The notes under the pieces are model-generated. The model was not told the origin of the DNA and made no database searches. It saw only the letters and a program-made list of their open reading frames with translations. Shown here piece by piece: positions 56,139 to 64,000 of a stretch of 64,000 nt of DNA. Source of the stretch: an uncultured Granulosicoccaceae bacterium. GTDB taxonomy: Bacteria > Pseudomonadota > Gammaproteobacteria > Granulosicoccales > Granulosicoccaceae. The stretch covers positions 310,001-374,000 of the forward strand of contig CALAJN010000004.1 in assembly GCA_937922675.1 (NCBI GenBank), read 5' to 3'. Made by a program: the position numbers and the translations under genes. The number at the start of each line of letters is the position of its first letter. Positions within the stretch are counted from its first letter, which is position 1.

Positions 56139-58092
56139 CGTCCAAAGCGGTAATCATGCCTTCACAGTAAGCGCTGTCGTTACCGGTGCCCGATTCGATA
56201 AACGGGATCAGCGTTGCCGCAGGCGTTGCGATACTTGCGAGGATGGCAGCAGCCGCAGCGCGAGCGTACAGGGTCCGTCCTGGGGTAATTGATGGAGAGC
56301 CCAAGGTGCCTTCGATGTGGGCGGCGGTTTGTGCTGCGAGAATGCTGATGTCTTTAGGGTGGGGTTCAACCACAATGTCCAGTGATTCATCGTTCATATC
56401 AATGGTGCCGTCGGCCAGAATAACAGCATCATCGGTATCCAGCACGAGTGTGGCAATGTCACTGACGCCGTCGTCAGACTGCAGGTCCAGGTAGGCGCAG
56501 TTGATGTCTGTTCGGCTTTGCTCAGGATCAATGAGTACGGTGAGTGATTCCAGAAAATCAACGCCTGCAAGTTCTGCCAGCAGCGAATCAAGTTTGCCTT
56601 GCGTCATCAATAAAAACAGCCCCCCATCCGCACTGGCTGCCATGTCGGCGACGCTCTGCCCTTCAACCCAATACTTCACTCGACCGCCCAACAAACCGAA
56701 GCTGTCATCGTCTATGTCGATCTTGCTGAGAAAAGGTTTGATGTCAACCTTGTCGATACGTATCGTGACTTCGGTCTGAACAGGAGTGGCCGCTGTGTCC
56801 ATTATCAGCGAACCTGTCACTCGACCATCGGCAACATCGATTTGCAAAGGGTCGATGGCGACATCCGTGCCCTCAACTTCGATGCGCGTATCCATGGATT
56901 GCACCGGCCACACAGCAGAGCTGATGGCGTCTGCACGGAAATCAATCGCGCCATTGAAGGCGCTTGCCAGGGTGGCTAGCGCTATGGGGTCTGAGGGCAA
57001 GAGTCTTGCATCGGATGCGTCGTCAATGGCCTCATCATCCTGTTGCCCGCTAGCGGTCTCAGTGGGATCCGGCTCACTCCCGATGAAGCCTGCAAGATCA
57101 TCCAGATCCAGGCGCCTGGATATGACATTGGCAAAGACGTTGATGGGCGTGGTTGTTGGATTCAGTCGAACATCGCCCTGTATATCGCTGTCACCAAAAG
57201 TGCCATCGAATCGTTGCAGCACAATTTCCGGGTTGTCGAAAAGCAAGGTGCCCGACAAGGTAAATTCGGGCACCACAGGCAGTGTCAGCCCGGTGAGCAC
57301 TTCCACATCGCCGAGGCCTTGCGCTGATGTAGAGACAAGCAGCTCAGCACCTTGTATGGAATCAAGGCTTGCGATGTACCCTTCAACGCTTAGCTGACTG
57401 TCGCCGACCTGTGCGTCAATATCCAGTGTCAGTCGCTCATCCTCTGACGCAAGGGCTGAGAGTAGATTGCTGACGATATCGAGATTGGCAGGCAATGCGT
57501 TCACGGTCCCATTGGCGGTCAAGGTGGCAGGTGATGGGTTTGCCGTGGAGCCTGTCGAGTTTATTTGCAGTTGCGCATCAATTGAACGCTGTTCATCGTT
57601 CAGGTTGATTTGCATGTCGTTGATCGCGAGTTTTTCGACCACCGGTAGTACCAGCGTGCTGTTCTCTTCTGTACTCTCAGCCTCACTGACATCGGTTGCA
57701 TCACTGGGTAGCAGATACAACCAGTTACCTTGCCCATTGGCGTCAATGGCTGCGGATACGCTGCCTTCATTGACGGTAAGTTCGTTGATGTAAAGGTTTC
57801 CTGTCAATAGTTCAGTCAGACGAACAGAGCCTGAGAACGAGGTGATTTGCGCCTGAGCGTGATCATCTGGTGATTCGTCATGACTGACCGAAAGCCCTGA
57901 CACGCGCACCGATGGGTTCAAGCCGATGACGTGAAGGTCAACGGCCGCGATCGACACCGATGCATTGGTTCTATCGTTTGCGGCTCTTTGAGCGTGCTTG
58001 GCAACCCATTTGGGCGGCGCGAACTCGACTGCCAGAATGGCTAGCACCAGCAGCGTAACCATTGCCATCAGTGCTCTTCCTAACCACATCAT
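56125..58092 (-). CDS. AsmA-family envelope protein
   Basis: A 655-residue protein with one N-terminal membrane helix (LMAMVTLLVLAILAVEF) and a long periplasmic region made of repeating beta structure. The N-terminal AsmA domain pattern is ISIAAVDLHVIGLNPSVRVSGLSV followed by LYINELTVNEGSVSAAID. A C-terminal part with DINCAYLDLQSDDGV and IDMNDESLDIVVEPHPKD resembles the AsmA C-terminal region. Relatives are thought to move or organise phospholipids between inner and outer membranes. An acidic insert (EPDPTETASGQQDDEAIDDA) lies near the middle. It leads a two-gene unit with the BON lipoprotein. Confidence 0.88.
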   Translation of the reverse strand: MMWLGRALMAMVTLLVLAILAVEFAPPKWVAKHAQRAANDRTNASVSIAAVDLHVIGLNPSVRVSGLSVSHDESPDDHAQAQITSFSGSVRLTELLTGNLYINELTVNEGSVSAAIDANGQGNWLYLLPSDATDVSEAESTEENSTLVLPVVEKLAINDMQINLNDEQRSIDAQLQINSTGSTANPSPATLTANGTVNALPANLDIVSNLLSALASEDERLTLDIDAQVGDSQLSVEGYIASLDSIQGAELLVSTSAQGLGDVEVLTGLTLPVVPEFTLSGTLLFDNPEIVLQRFDGTFGDSDIQGDVRLNPTTTPINVFANVISRRLDLDDLAGFIGSEPDPTETASGQQDDEAIDDASDARLLPSDPIALATLASAFNGAIDFRADAISSAVWPVQSMDTRIEVEGTDVAIDPLQIDVADGRVTGSLIMDTAATPVQTEVTIRIDKVDIKPFLSKIDIDDDSFGLLGGRVKYWVEGQSVADMAASADGGLFLLMTQGKLDSLLAELAGVDFLESLTVLIDPEQSRTDINCAYLDLQSDDGVSDIATLVLDTDDAVILADGTIDMNDESLDIVVEPHPKDISILAAQTAAHIEGTLGSPSITPGRTLYARAAAAAILASIATPAATLIPFIESGTGNDSAYCEGMITALDDARE

Positions 58093-58529
58093 TTTTGCAG
58101 CTCACACTTTCAGGTTGAGGTAATTGCGCACAGCGGTTGCCGATCGTATCGATGCGTCCGTGAACACTATCAGCTAACAGCAGAGGCCCATTGGTTTTGT
58201 ATCGCTTGCCCATAGTAGCTGAACCGGGAATCTCGCCTCGCAGTGATACGGTGGGGAACTGTCTGCTCTAGTGAGTTTTCAAGGACTCTTCTCGATCTTT
58301 AGGGCACATCAACAATGAGCAACAGCTCACCCCGGTCGAGGGCCTCGTGGTACTGCTGCAGATGGCGTTGTTAAAATATGTCAGGCCAGTGTTGCAATGG
58401 ACTTGATGCGAAGACTGGTCAGTAGTTTTTACAACTCGCCAACCCGTTGCGGATGGGTGACTTAACTTTCGCCGTGGAACAAGGACCGCTAGCGTCGGCG
58501 AGATATTCAATGCCACCAGGAGAGACTTC
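58093..58529. other. 437-bp intergenic region with gene remnant
   Basis: The stretch separates the AsmA-family gene from the proline-rich ORF. Its AsmA-proximal half should hold that gene's promoter, which I cannot pinpoint. The distal half contains a decayed DUF1269-like 3' end on the minus strand. Nothing else is supportable. Confidence 0.6.
58268..58372 (-). pseudogene. Remnant of a DUF1269-like gene, 3' end with frameshifts
   Basis: Reading the minus strand and switching frames gives NNAI, then QQYHEALDRGELLLIVDVP, then KDREESLKTH and a stop. Joined, this matches the C-terminal end of DUF1269-family proteins (xPNxxIxxFxxALxxGxxLLxVDVPxxR). Two frame changes are needed: a 2-base surplus after NNAI near 58359, and one surplus C in a CCC run near 58302-58304. 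No matching N-terminal part is seen upstream. The single-base C-run change could be a sequencing error, but the other damage argues for real decay. Confidence 0.6.
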
Positions 58530-58739
58530 ATGCTTCGTGCCCATCACAACCCATCTCCGATTGACCCCGATGATCGCCCCGTAAAGGCGCCGGAGATCGA
58601 GCCGGATCGTCCGATTCCGATTCCACCGGAACCTGTGCCACCACAGCCTGATCGTCCACCAGGGATGCCGCCAGTAACACCCCCTGTACCTACGCCACCT
58701 GCAGTTCCTGGTGTGTCGATACGCCAGGGTGCTCACTGA
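58530..58739 (+). CDS. Small proline-rich protein
   Basis: A 69-residue protein, roughly two fifths proline, with repeated PIPIPPEPVPPQPDRPPG-like PxP stretches and acidic DPDDRP/IEPDRP units. There is no signal peptide or membrane segment. The ATG has AGGAG about 7 bp upstream, which supports translation. No family is recognised; such sequences form extended polyproline helices that bind other proteins or span distances. It is monocistronic and convergent with the HAD-like gene. Confidence 0.55.
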   Translation: MLRAHHNPSPIDPDDRPVKAPEIEPDRPIPIPPEPVPPQPDRPPGMPPVTPPVPTPPAVPGVSIRQGAH

Positions 58740-58805
58740 TTGATGAGAGGCAGCTGCCGGTACCTGAGCATCGTCTGTTTCATCCCGTGAACGGATTGTC
58801 GGCCA

Positions 58806-59588
58806 CTAGGCGATGTCGGCAGTTGAGGACGATGGCGTCCTGGCGCGGGACTGGTTCTCCAGCAAGGTCTGCAAGCCGCCGATGGTGACGCAGCCTGATG
58901 CAAGCACGGGCTCGCCGCTGAACTGCGTGGCCGGCACATCCGGATCACCGAGGTGATCAAAACGTGCCACGGCCCCCTCGAAGGCACCATGGTCGGCAAA
59001 CGTGTTGGGTATGGCGACCACGCTCAGGCCTGCATCGATCGCCGACTGCATGCAGATCTCGGTATCTTCAATCGCGATGACATCTCGCGCCGAGAGCGCT
59101 AACTCGTCTAGTGCGCGATTCCAGGCAGCGGGATGCGGCTTCGGCTGCTCTACCGTGCCGCGGCAGGTCACGATGTCGAAATCCTCGATCTTCAGATCGT
59201 CACCGGCTGCCGCAAGCGTCGCGTTGACGTTGTAGATGTCGGTCGTCGTGACAAAGCCGACAGCGCACGATCGCTCTCGGGCCTCGCGCAAGAGACGCAG
59301 CACCCCGGGTCTCGCCGTCGCCTTGCCTTGCAGCAACGCGTCATCGAACAGCTCAGTCTTGAGTTCGTGCAGCTTTTGCGCCTTCGCGTCATCGATGGCC
59401 TGTCCCAGCTCGCGAGCGTAGTCCACGATCCGCCGCTTGCCGCCGGGAACACGCAACATCAGCCGGTACTCCTCTGGCGTCCAGTGCCAATCGAGACCTG
59501 TCATTCTGAACGCTGCATTGAATGCGTCCAACTGCAGCTGGGAGCTCTCCACAAGCGTACCGATGGATCCGAACAATAGTGCCTTCAT
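58806..59588 (-). CDS. HAD-superfamily protein with degenerate motif I
   Basis: A 260-residue protein with the fold pattern of CbbY/phosphoglycolate phosphatase-like HAD hydrolases: cap-domain helices after TLVES, motif II Thr in FVTTTD, motif III Lys in EQPKPHPAAW, motif IV in IEDTEICMQSAIDAG. Motif I, normally DxDGT, reads FGSIGT: the nucleophile Asp7 is Gly and the acid/base Asp9 is Ile. Phosphatase chemistry by the standard mechanism is therefore not expected. The clean frame and preserved other motifs argue for a working protein with another role, such as binding. Its start overlaps the stop of the small upstream gene as ATGA. Confidence 0.82.
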   Translation of the reverse strand: MKALLFGSIGTLVESSQLQLDAFNAAFRMTGLDWHWTPEEYRLMLRVPGGKRRIVDYARELGQAIDDAKAQKLHELKTELFDDALLQGKATARPGVLRLLREARERSCAVGFVTTTDIYNVNATLAAAGDDLKIEDFDIVTCRGTVEQPKPHPAAWNRALDELALSARDVIAIEDTEICMQSAIDAGLSVVAIPNTFADHGAFEGAVARFDHLGDPDVPATQFSGEPVLASGCVTIGGLQTLLENQSRARTPSSSTADIA

Positions 59589-59815
59589 GAGCGGTCGCCC
59601 CTCGGGTTGCGGGCGTTGGGCAAATCGGCCGGGTCGTCGACAACCGGACTGTCCACCGCCTCATGGTAGTCGTCATTCGGGTATCCGCTTTGTGATGGCT
59701 TGGGTTGCGGATAAGTCGGTTGCTCAGCTTCTTGATCTGTATTTCGATCGGATCGACTGCTGGACTGACTATCGCCGTCTGTGCGGCGCTCACGTTCTGC
59801 CTTGTTTTGGTTCAT
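59585..59815 (-). CDS. Small hydrophilic protein of unknown function
   Basis: A 76-residue, highly charged and probably disordered protein (MNQNKAERERRTDGD start; Gln, Ser, Pro, Asp-rich; ends in NARNPRGDRS). No domain, signal or membrane segment. The start at ATG 59815 is chosen over an upstream start 16 codons earlier because it removes an unlikely N-terminus; no good ribosome-binding site is seen for either. Its 4-bp overlap with the degenerate HAD gene suggests co-translation and a shared job. Confidence 0.5.
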   Translation of the reverse strand: MNQNKAERERRTDGDSQSSSRSDRNTDQEAEQPTYPQPKPSQSGYPNDDYHEAVDSPVVDDPADLPNARNPRGDRS

Positions 59816-60058
59816 ATCAACCGAGTGTGACGTTTTGGGTGAGGGTACGAATCGGGCCATCACTAGTGCGTTCGGCTGTGCAATTTACCGGCGACCATCA
59901 CAAAATTACAAGCCTCGTCAACGCCGACACTTCAAAGTACCGTTGCGCCGGAGCACTGCAGTTGTATTGAAAGAACCCTTCGGTAAATGTTGCGTGGCCA
60001 GAACTTTGAATTTAAAGTAGCGTAACAATACCGACTCCCTGCAATCAAGGTAACGCAT

Positions 60059-60241
60059 ATGGACATCTCTATTGGTAGCGGCGTTCTCGGCGTATTGCAT
60101 CTGGCGCTTGCCATCTACGCAATACTCAAAATCGTGGGTAGTGGCGCCAGCACGCTTGCCAAGGTCGTCTGGATTCTGCTGGTGTTGCTTCTGCCCATCA
60201 TCGGCCTGATTGCCTGGTTTCTGATCGGGCCCAAGAGTTGA
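60059..60241 (+). CDS. PLDc_N-domain small membrane protein
   Basis: A 60-residue protein with two transmembrane helices: an N-terminal GVLGVLHLALAIYAILKIVG and a C-terminal KVVWILLVLLLPIIGLIAWFLIGPK. This is the phospholipase D-nuclease N-terminal (PLDc_N) pattern, which often occurs as a stand-alone small membrane protein. An AAGG site lies about 8 bp before the ATG. It is followed by csbD, another small stress-type gene; a 6-bp inverted repeat (CCGGAT/ATCCGG, 60260-60282) separates them. The function is unknown. Confidence 0.85.
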   Translation: MDISIGSGVLGVLHLALAIYAILKIVGSGASTLAKVVWILLVLLLPIIGLIAWFLIGPKS

Positions 60242-60371
60242 TGCGCGCTCGGGGTCATGCCGGATTCCAACAAGACATCCGGACTACCCGCGGGCCGCAT
60301 CTGTCGAAGGCGTCGAATCTGTCAAGAACGCACTGATCGTCAATAACGACGTACAACCGAGGATACAAATC

Positions 60372-60578
60372 ATGAACTGGGATCAGATCGAAGGCAATTG
60401 GAAGCAGATGGCTGGCCGCGTCAAGGAGCGCTGGGGTGAGCTGACCGATGACGAACTCGACAAGATTGCGGGCAACCGGGATCAGCTCGAGGGCAAGATC
60501 CAGGAGAAGTACGGCAAGACCAAGGAAGAAGCGCGCGAAGAAGTGAACAAGATGCTCTCCGAGGCAACAGACGCGTAG
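60372..60578 (+). CDS. CsbD-family stress protein
   Basis: A 68-residue, charged, helical protein. The opening MNWDQIEGNWKQMAGRVKERWGELTDDEL is the CsbD family signature, followed by IAGNRDQLEGKIQEKYGKTKEEA. Family members are induced by general stress in many bacteria; the molecular role is not known. AGGAT lies about 8 bp before the ATG. A clear rho-independent terminator follows the stop. Confidence 0.93.
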   Translation: MNWDQIEGNWKQMAGRVKERWGELTDDELDKIAGNRDQLEGKIQEKYGKTKEEAREEVNKMLSEATDA

Positions 60579-60597
60579 CACGGCTCGTGACCTGCAG

Positions 60598-60643
60598 CCG
60601 GGGGACTGGAAAATCGGTACGACCATCCCGACCCCCGGTTTTT
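60598..60643 (+). terminator. Rho-independent terminator after csbD
   Basis: CCGGGGG at 60598-60604 pairs with CCCCCGG at 60632-60638, followed at once by TTTTT (60639-60643). The 27-base loop can pair further internally (GGT/ACC). Confidence 0.8.
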
Positions 60644-60714
60644 CGATCAGCGTATGCGTTGATCATTGAGCGCTGGCCAATGCGCTCACCTGGAATGCCC
60701 TGGCACGCAATATC

Positions 60715-62073
60715 ATGCACGACAACAGCAGTACAAAATCCCTCGAGGATTTCATGTCCTTTGTGCAACGGCGCAGCGCAGGGCAGGAGGAATTTCATCA
60801 GGCAGTCAGCGAGGTTGCCAGTGATGTCCTTCCATGGATCCGCAACAAGAGTGAATACCGTGATGCACGGGTGCTCGAACGCCTGACCGAGCCCGATCGG
60901 TCTCTCTCCTTTCGCGTTTGCTGGTACGACGACAACGGAGAATTGCACCTCAACCGTGGCTACCGCGTCCAGTTGACCAATGCCATCGGTCCCTACAAGG
61001 GCGGTCTGCGGTTCCACCCGTCGGTCAACGAGTCGGTGCTCAAGTTTCTCGCCTTCGAACAGACGTTCAAGAACGCGCTCACGGGTCTGCCGCTCGGCGC
61101 GGCCAAGGGCGGCTCGGACTTTGATCCCAAGGGCCGGTCGGATGCGGAAATCATGCGCTTCTGCCAATCGTTCATGTCGGAGCTGTACCGACATATCGGT
61201 CCGGACACCGATATTCCGGCGGGCGATATCGGGGTTGGCGCTCGTGAGATCGGCTATCTGTACGGTCAGTACAAGCGGATACGAAACGAATGCGTTGGCG
61301 TACTGACCGGCAAAGGCCTTGAGTATGGGGGCAGCGCCTTGCGTTCGGAAGCCACAGGCTACGGCGTGGTGCACTTCACGCAATGCCTGTTGAAGCAGCA
61401 CGATCTTGCACTGGAAGGGCTGAGCGTGGCCATCTCCGGCTCAGGCAACGTGGCGTTGCACGCCGCCGAAAAAGCCATCGAGATGGGCGCCAAGGTAATC
61501 ACCCTCTCCGACTCCGGCGGCACCATCGTGGACCGCCAGGGTCTGGATACAGAGAAACTCGCCTGGGTAACTGCACTGAAGACCGAGAGACGCGGGCGCA
61601 TCAGCGAGTACGTCGACGAATTCGACGGTGAATACCACGAAGGCAAGACGCCCTGGCAGGTGAACTGCGATATCGCCATGCCGTGCGCCACGCAAAACGA
61701 GATAGACAACGACGATGCACGACAACTGATCAAGGGTGGTTGTCGCGTCGTGTCGGAGGGGTCCAACATGCCGACCCGCAATGACGCCATTCACCGTTTC
61801 ATCGAAGCAGGTGTGCTATTTGCGCCGGCCAAGGCCGCCAATGCCGGAGGGGTCGCCATGTCGGGCCTGGAGATGAGCCAGAATGCACAAAAGCGCTCCT
61901 GGTCCGATGATGAGCTTGCGCGGTGCCTCGAATCGATCATGCACGAGATTCATGATCGCTGTGTCGAGTACGCGCCCCGGACCGAAAACGGTTTGATCAA
62001 CTATCGCTACGGCGCAAACATCGCAGGGTTCAGGAAAGTGGCCGACGCCATGCTGTCGTTTGGCGTCTGCTGA
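60715..62073 (+). CDS. gdhA: NADP-type glutamate dehydrogenase
   Basis: A 452-residue enzyme interconverting 2-oxoglutarate plus ammonium and glutamate. Visible: GPYKGGLRFHPSVN, LPLGAAKGGSDFDPKG with the catalytic Lys, the PAGDIGVGAREIGYL segment, the Rossmann motif SGSGNVALHAAEKA in domain II, and EGSNMPT. The approximately 450-residue length is that of the biosynthetic hexameric form; NADP rather than NAD use is inferred from length and overall similarity. The ATG at 60715 gives the expected N-terminus. It is read alone after the csbD terminator. Confidence 0.95.
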   Translation: MHDNSSTKSLEDFMSFVQRRSAGQEEFHQAVSEVASDVLPWIRNKSEYRDARVLERLTEPDRSLSFRVCWYDDNGELHLNRGYRVQLTNAIGPYKGGLRFHPSVNESVLKFLAFEQTFKNALTGLPLGAAKGGSDFDPKGRSDAEIMRFCQSFMSELYRHIGPDTDIPAGDIGVGAREIGYLYGQYKRIRNECVGVLTGKGLEYGGSALRSEATGYGVVHFTQCLLKQHDLALEGLSVAISGSGNVALHAAEKAIEMGAKVITLSDSGGTIVDRQGLDTEKLAWVTALKTERRGRISEYVDEFDGEYHEGKTPWQVNCDIAMPCATQNEIDNDDARQLIKGGCRVVSEGSNMPTRNDAIHRFIEAGVLFAPAKAANAGGVAMSGLEMSQNAQKRSWSDDELARCLESIMHEIHDRCVEYAPRTENGLINYRYGANIAGFRKVADAMLSFGVC

Positions 62074-62210
62074 GCGAAGCCGTACGTTCACAGGTATCGG
62101 CAATCTCTGGCCTACCCACCCTGTAGCCAAGGTCAATTGTGCAAGCTCTGCGCGTGCATGCAATCCATCTCGGATGATAGGGTCGCGCCTTACACGGAGA
62201 CAATGAGACC

Positions 62211-63674
62211 ATGACACTGCAGCTTTCACGTCAGTCCCTTCTGCGCCCGGAGATCTACATCGACGGCATCTGGTGTGGTGCGGACGATGGCGGCACCCGT
62301 AGCGTCAACAACCCGGCCACCGGGGACACGCTTGCCGAAGTTCCCGATGCCGGGACAGACGAAACCCGCAGAGCTATCGAAGCGGCTGACAAGGCGTTGA
62401 GTGCCTGGCGCTCACAGAGTGCACAGCAGCGCGCCGCCATACTGCGTCGCTGGCATGACCTGATGCTCGAACACAAGGAAGATCTTGCGCGCCTGATGAC
62501 CGCCGAACAAGGCAAGCCTGTGCAGGAATCACGCGGCGAGATTGCCTACGGTGCGAGTTACTTCGAGTGGTTTGCCGAAGAAGCCAAGCGGGTGTATGGC
62601 GATGTCATCCCGCCGCCTGACGGCTCCAAGCGCATCGTCACCATTCGCCAGCCGGTCGGCGTTGTCGCGTGCATTACACCCTGGAATTTTCCCAACGCGA
62701 TGCTGGCCCGAAAGATCGCACCTGCCCTCGCCGTCGGCTGTACGGTCGTGTGCAAACCGGCCAATGCAACACCACTCTCCGCGATGGCCATGATCGTCCT
62801 CGCCGAAGAGGCAGGCGTGCCACCGGGCGTCGTCAATATCGTGACCGGCAAGACCAGTGACATCGGTGCGGAGATGACCTCAAACCCGCTGGTGCGAAAA
62901 CTGACCTTCACAGGCTCCACACCGGTGGGCAAGCAGCTCATGGCCGAATGCAGCGAGACGGTCAAGCGTACGTCGATGGAGCTGGGCGGCAACGCACCGT
63001 TTATTGTTTTCGATGATGCCGACATCGATGCGGCAATCGATGGCGCCATGGTGTGCAAGTTCCGCAACGCGGGGCAAACCTGCGTGTGCGCCAACCGTAT
63101 ACTCGTACAAGACGGCATCTACGACACCTTCGCTGCGCGGCTGACCGAACGAACCGAGGCCCTGAAACTCGGCGATGGCCTCGACGAGGACACCGACGTT
63201 GGCCCGTTGATCACAACCTCGGCCGCAGAGGACGTGGTCGAGTTCATCGAGCAGGCCGTGTCTTCCGGGGCAACCATCAGGACCGGTGGCAAGCAGAGCG
63301 ACAAGGGTGAACGCTTCGTGCAGCCGACAGTCCTTGTTGATGTCAACGATCAGATGCGTGTTTTCCGTGAGGAGATCTTCGGACCGGTGGCTCCACTGTT
63401 CCGGTTCTCGACCGAAGAGGAGGCCATACGCATGGCCAATGACACCGAATTCGGCCTTGCCTGTTATTTTTACTCACGCGATATCGGCCGCGTCTGGCGT
63501 GTGTCAGAAGCACTCGAGTACGGCATTGTCGGGATCAACGAAGGCATCATCAGCAACGCAGCCGCGCCCTTTGGGGGAGTCAAGGAGTCCGGCCAGGGTC
63601 GCGAAGGTTCACGCTACGGTCTCGATGACTACACCGAGATCAAGTACTTGTGCATGGGCGGTATCGACGCGTGA
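62211..63674 (+). CDS. gabD: Succinate-semialdehyde dehydrogenase
   Basis: A 487-residue aldehyde dehydrogenase oxidising succinate semialdehyde to succinate. Catalytic Cys in NAGQTCVCANR and Glu in MELGGNAPFIVFDDAD; cofactor segments TPWNFPNAMLARKIAPALA and FTGSTPVGKQLM; C-terminal EEIFGPVAP and PFGGVKESGQGREGSRYGLDDY typical of GabD. GGAG lies about 11 bp before the ATG. A GABA aminotransferase is not in the window; the gene follows gdhA, so a link to glutamate/GABA turnover is plausible. Glutarate-semialdehyde activity is possible. Confidence 0.93.
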   Translation: MTLQLSRQSLLRPEIYIDGIWCGADDGGTRSVNNPATGDTLAEVPDAGTDETRRAIEAADKALSAWRSQSAQQRAAILRRWHDLMLEHKEDLARLMTAEQGKPVQESRGEIAYGASYFEWFAEEAKRVYGDVIPPPDGSKRIVTIRQPVGVVACITPWNFPNAMLARKIAPALAVGCTVVCKPANATPLSAMAMIVLAEEAGVPPGVVNIVTGKTSDIGAEMTSNPLVRKLTFTGSTPVGKQLMAECSETVKRTSMELGGNAPFIVFDDADIDAAIDGAMVCKFRNAGQTCVCANRILVQDGIYDTFAARLTERTEALKLGDGLDEDTDVGPLITTSAAEDVVEFIEQAVSSGATIRTGGKQSDKGERFVQPTVLVDVNDQMRVFREEIFGPVAPLFRFSTEEEAIRMANDTEFGLACYFYSRDIGRVWRVSEALEYGIVGINEGIISNAAAPFGGVKESGQGREGSRYGLDDYTEIKYLCMGGIDA

Positions 63675-63711
63675 GATACTGATCGCCACGCAACAAGAGA
63701 CTCGAGAGATC

Positions 63712-64000
63712 ATGCCCAACGGCAGTTGCCTCTGCGGTGCAGTGCAGTTTTCGGTTGATGATGGTGGCAGCAACATGACGCACTGCCATTGCTCCATGTG
63801 CCGACGGCTTCACGGCGCCTTGTTCGCGACGTTCTACCATGCAAGCGGCATGAGCTACACCCAGGGCGAGGAGGCCATCGAGCACTACGAATCCTCACCT
63901 GGGTTTCCACGCTCCTTCTGCAAGCACTGCGGCTCTCCCCTGCCGGACCAGGTGACCGAAGGCGACAGCGTGTACATACCCGCTGGCCTGATGGACGATG
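63712..64000 (+). CDS. GFA/CENP-V family zinc protein, cut by window edge
   Basis: The first 96 codons of a gene running off the window. The translated sequence has the GFA zinc pattern: GSCLCGAVQF at the N-terminus, HCHCSMCRRLHGALFATF, then SFCKHCGSPLP. The family includes glutathione-dependent formaldehyde-activating enzyme homologues; most members have unknown substrates. ATG 63712 begins 37 bp after gabD, so the two may be co-transcribed. The C-terminus is not seen. Confidence 0.85.
   Translation, partial: MPNGSCLCGAVQFSVDDGGSNMTHCHCSMCRRLHGALFATFYHASGMSYTQGEEAIEHYESSPGFPRSFCKHCGSPLPDQVTEGDSVYIPAGLMDD

Noticed and set aside
58268-58531. 87-codon minus-strand open frame starting MKSLLVAL
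   Set aside because: Only its last ten codons fit the DUF1269 remnant; the rest shows no protein-like conservation. The remnant is listed as a pseudogene instead.

Overview
The window looks like the chromosome of a free-living, probably marine, gammaproteobacterium. The evidence is moderately high GC, densely packed genes with many ATGA and TGATG stop/start overlaps, E. coli-like PntAB, DgkA and GlgC, an aryl-polyene type pigment locus and a DgcN/DgcA D-glutamate pair. Genus cannot be settled from the sequence. I saw no rRNA, tRNA, CRISPR array, insertion sequence, integrase or phage gene.

Layout. (1) 1-7.3 kb is one end of an aryl-polyene/xanthomonadin-like cluster: acyl ligase (cut by the window edge), halogenase-like flavoprotein, ketosynthase plus chain-length-factor partner, ketoreductase, Sfp-type phosphopantetheinyl transferase and a COG4648 membrane protein. 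(2) 7.4-10.6 kb is a sensory unit: a secreted molybdopterin-oxidoreductase-fold protein with no cysteine after its signal peptide, a hybrid histidine kinase and a LuxR-type regulator. (3) 10.6-17.7 kb is a minus-strand housekeeping run: pntA, pntB, kynU, dgkA, ilvE, a DUF1045 protein and a VUT-family transporter. (4) 18-22 kb has a lone squalene synthase-like gene, a membrane-anchored helical protein and the dgcN-dgcA pair. (5) 22-26.2 kb is an unusual overlapping trio: phospholipase D-like protein, AttH/CrtC-like lipocalin lipoprotein and di-heme cytochrome c lipoprotein.

(6) 26.4-37.5 kb is an exopolysaccharide operon: Wzz/tyrosine autokinase, initiating sugar-phosphate transferase, WecG/TagA-type transferase, flippase, two GT2 enzymes, polymerase/ligase, galE and a secreted GH16 glycanase. 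No outer-membrane exporter (Wza) or Wzb phosphatase is present. (7) 37.6-48.4 kb is a complete glycogen locus, glgX-glgP divergent from glgC-glgA-glgB, with a truncated LtaS-like membrane gene at its edge. Both polymer pathways use glucose-1-phosphate-derived precursors, which may explain their proximity.

(8) 48.5-64 kb is mixed: a coiled-coil OmpA-domain protein, nicotinamidase, a cyclase-FHA fusion, a 2OG-Fe(II) oxygenase with an SDR, a YidB-like protein, a kynurenine-formamidase-like hydrolase, envelope proteins (lipoprotein, BON, AsmA), a decayed DUF1269 gene, a tiny proline-rich protein, a HAD protein lacking both motif I aspartates, stress-type small proteins (PLDc_N, CsbD), glutamate dehydrogenase, succinate-semialdehyde dehydrogenase and the start of a GFA-family gene.

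Most likely places for something undescribed are the 22-26 kb trio, the cysteine-less sensor unit at 7.4-10.6 kb, the mirrored 15-bp repeats with a micro-ORF at 4.95-5.12 kb, and the degenerate HAD protein at 58.8-59.8 kb. None is proven to be a new system.
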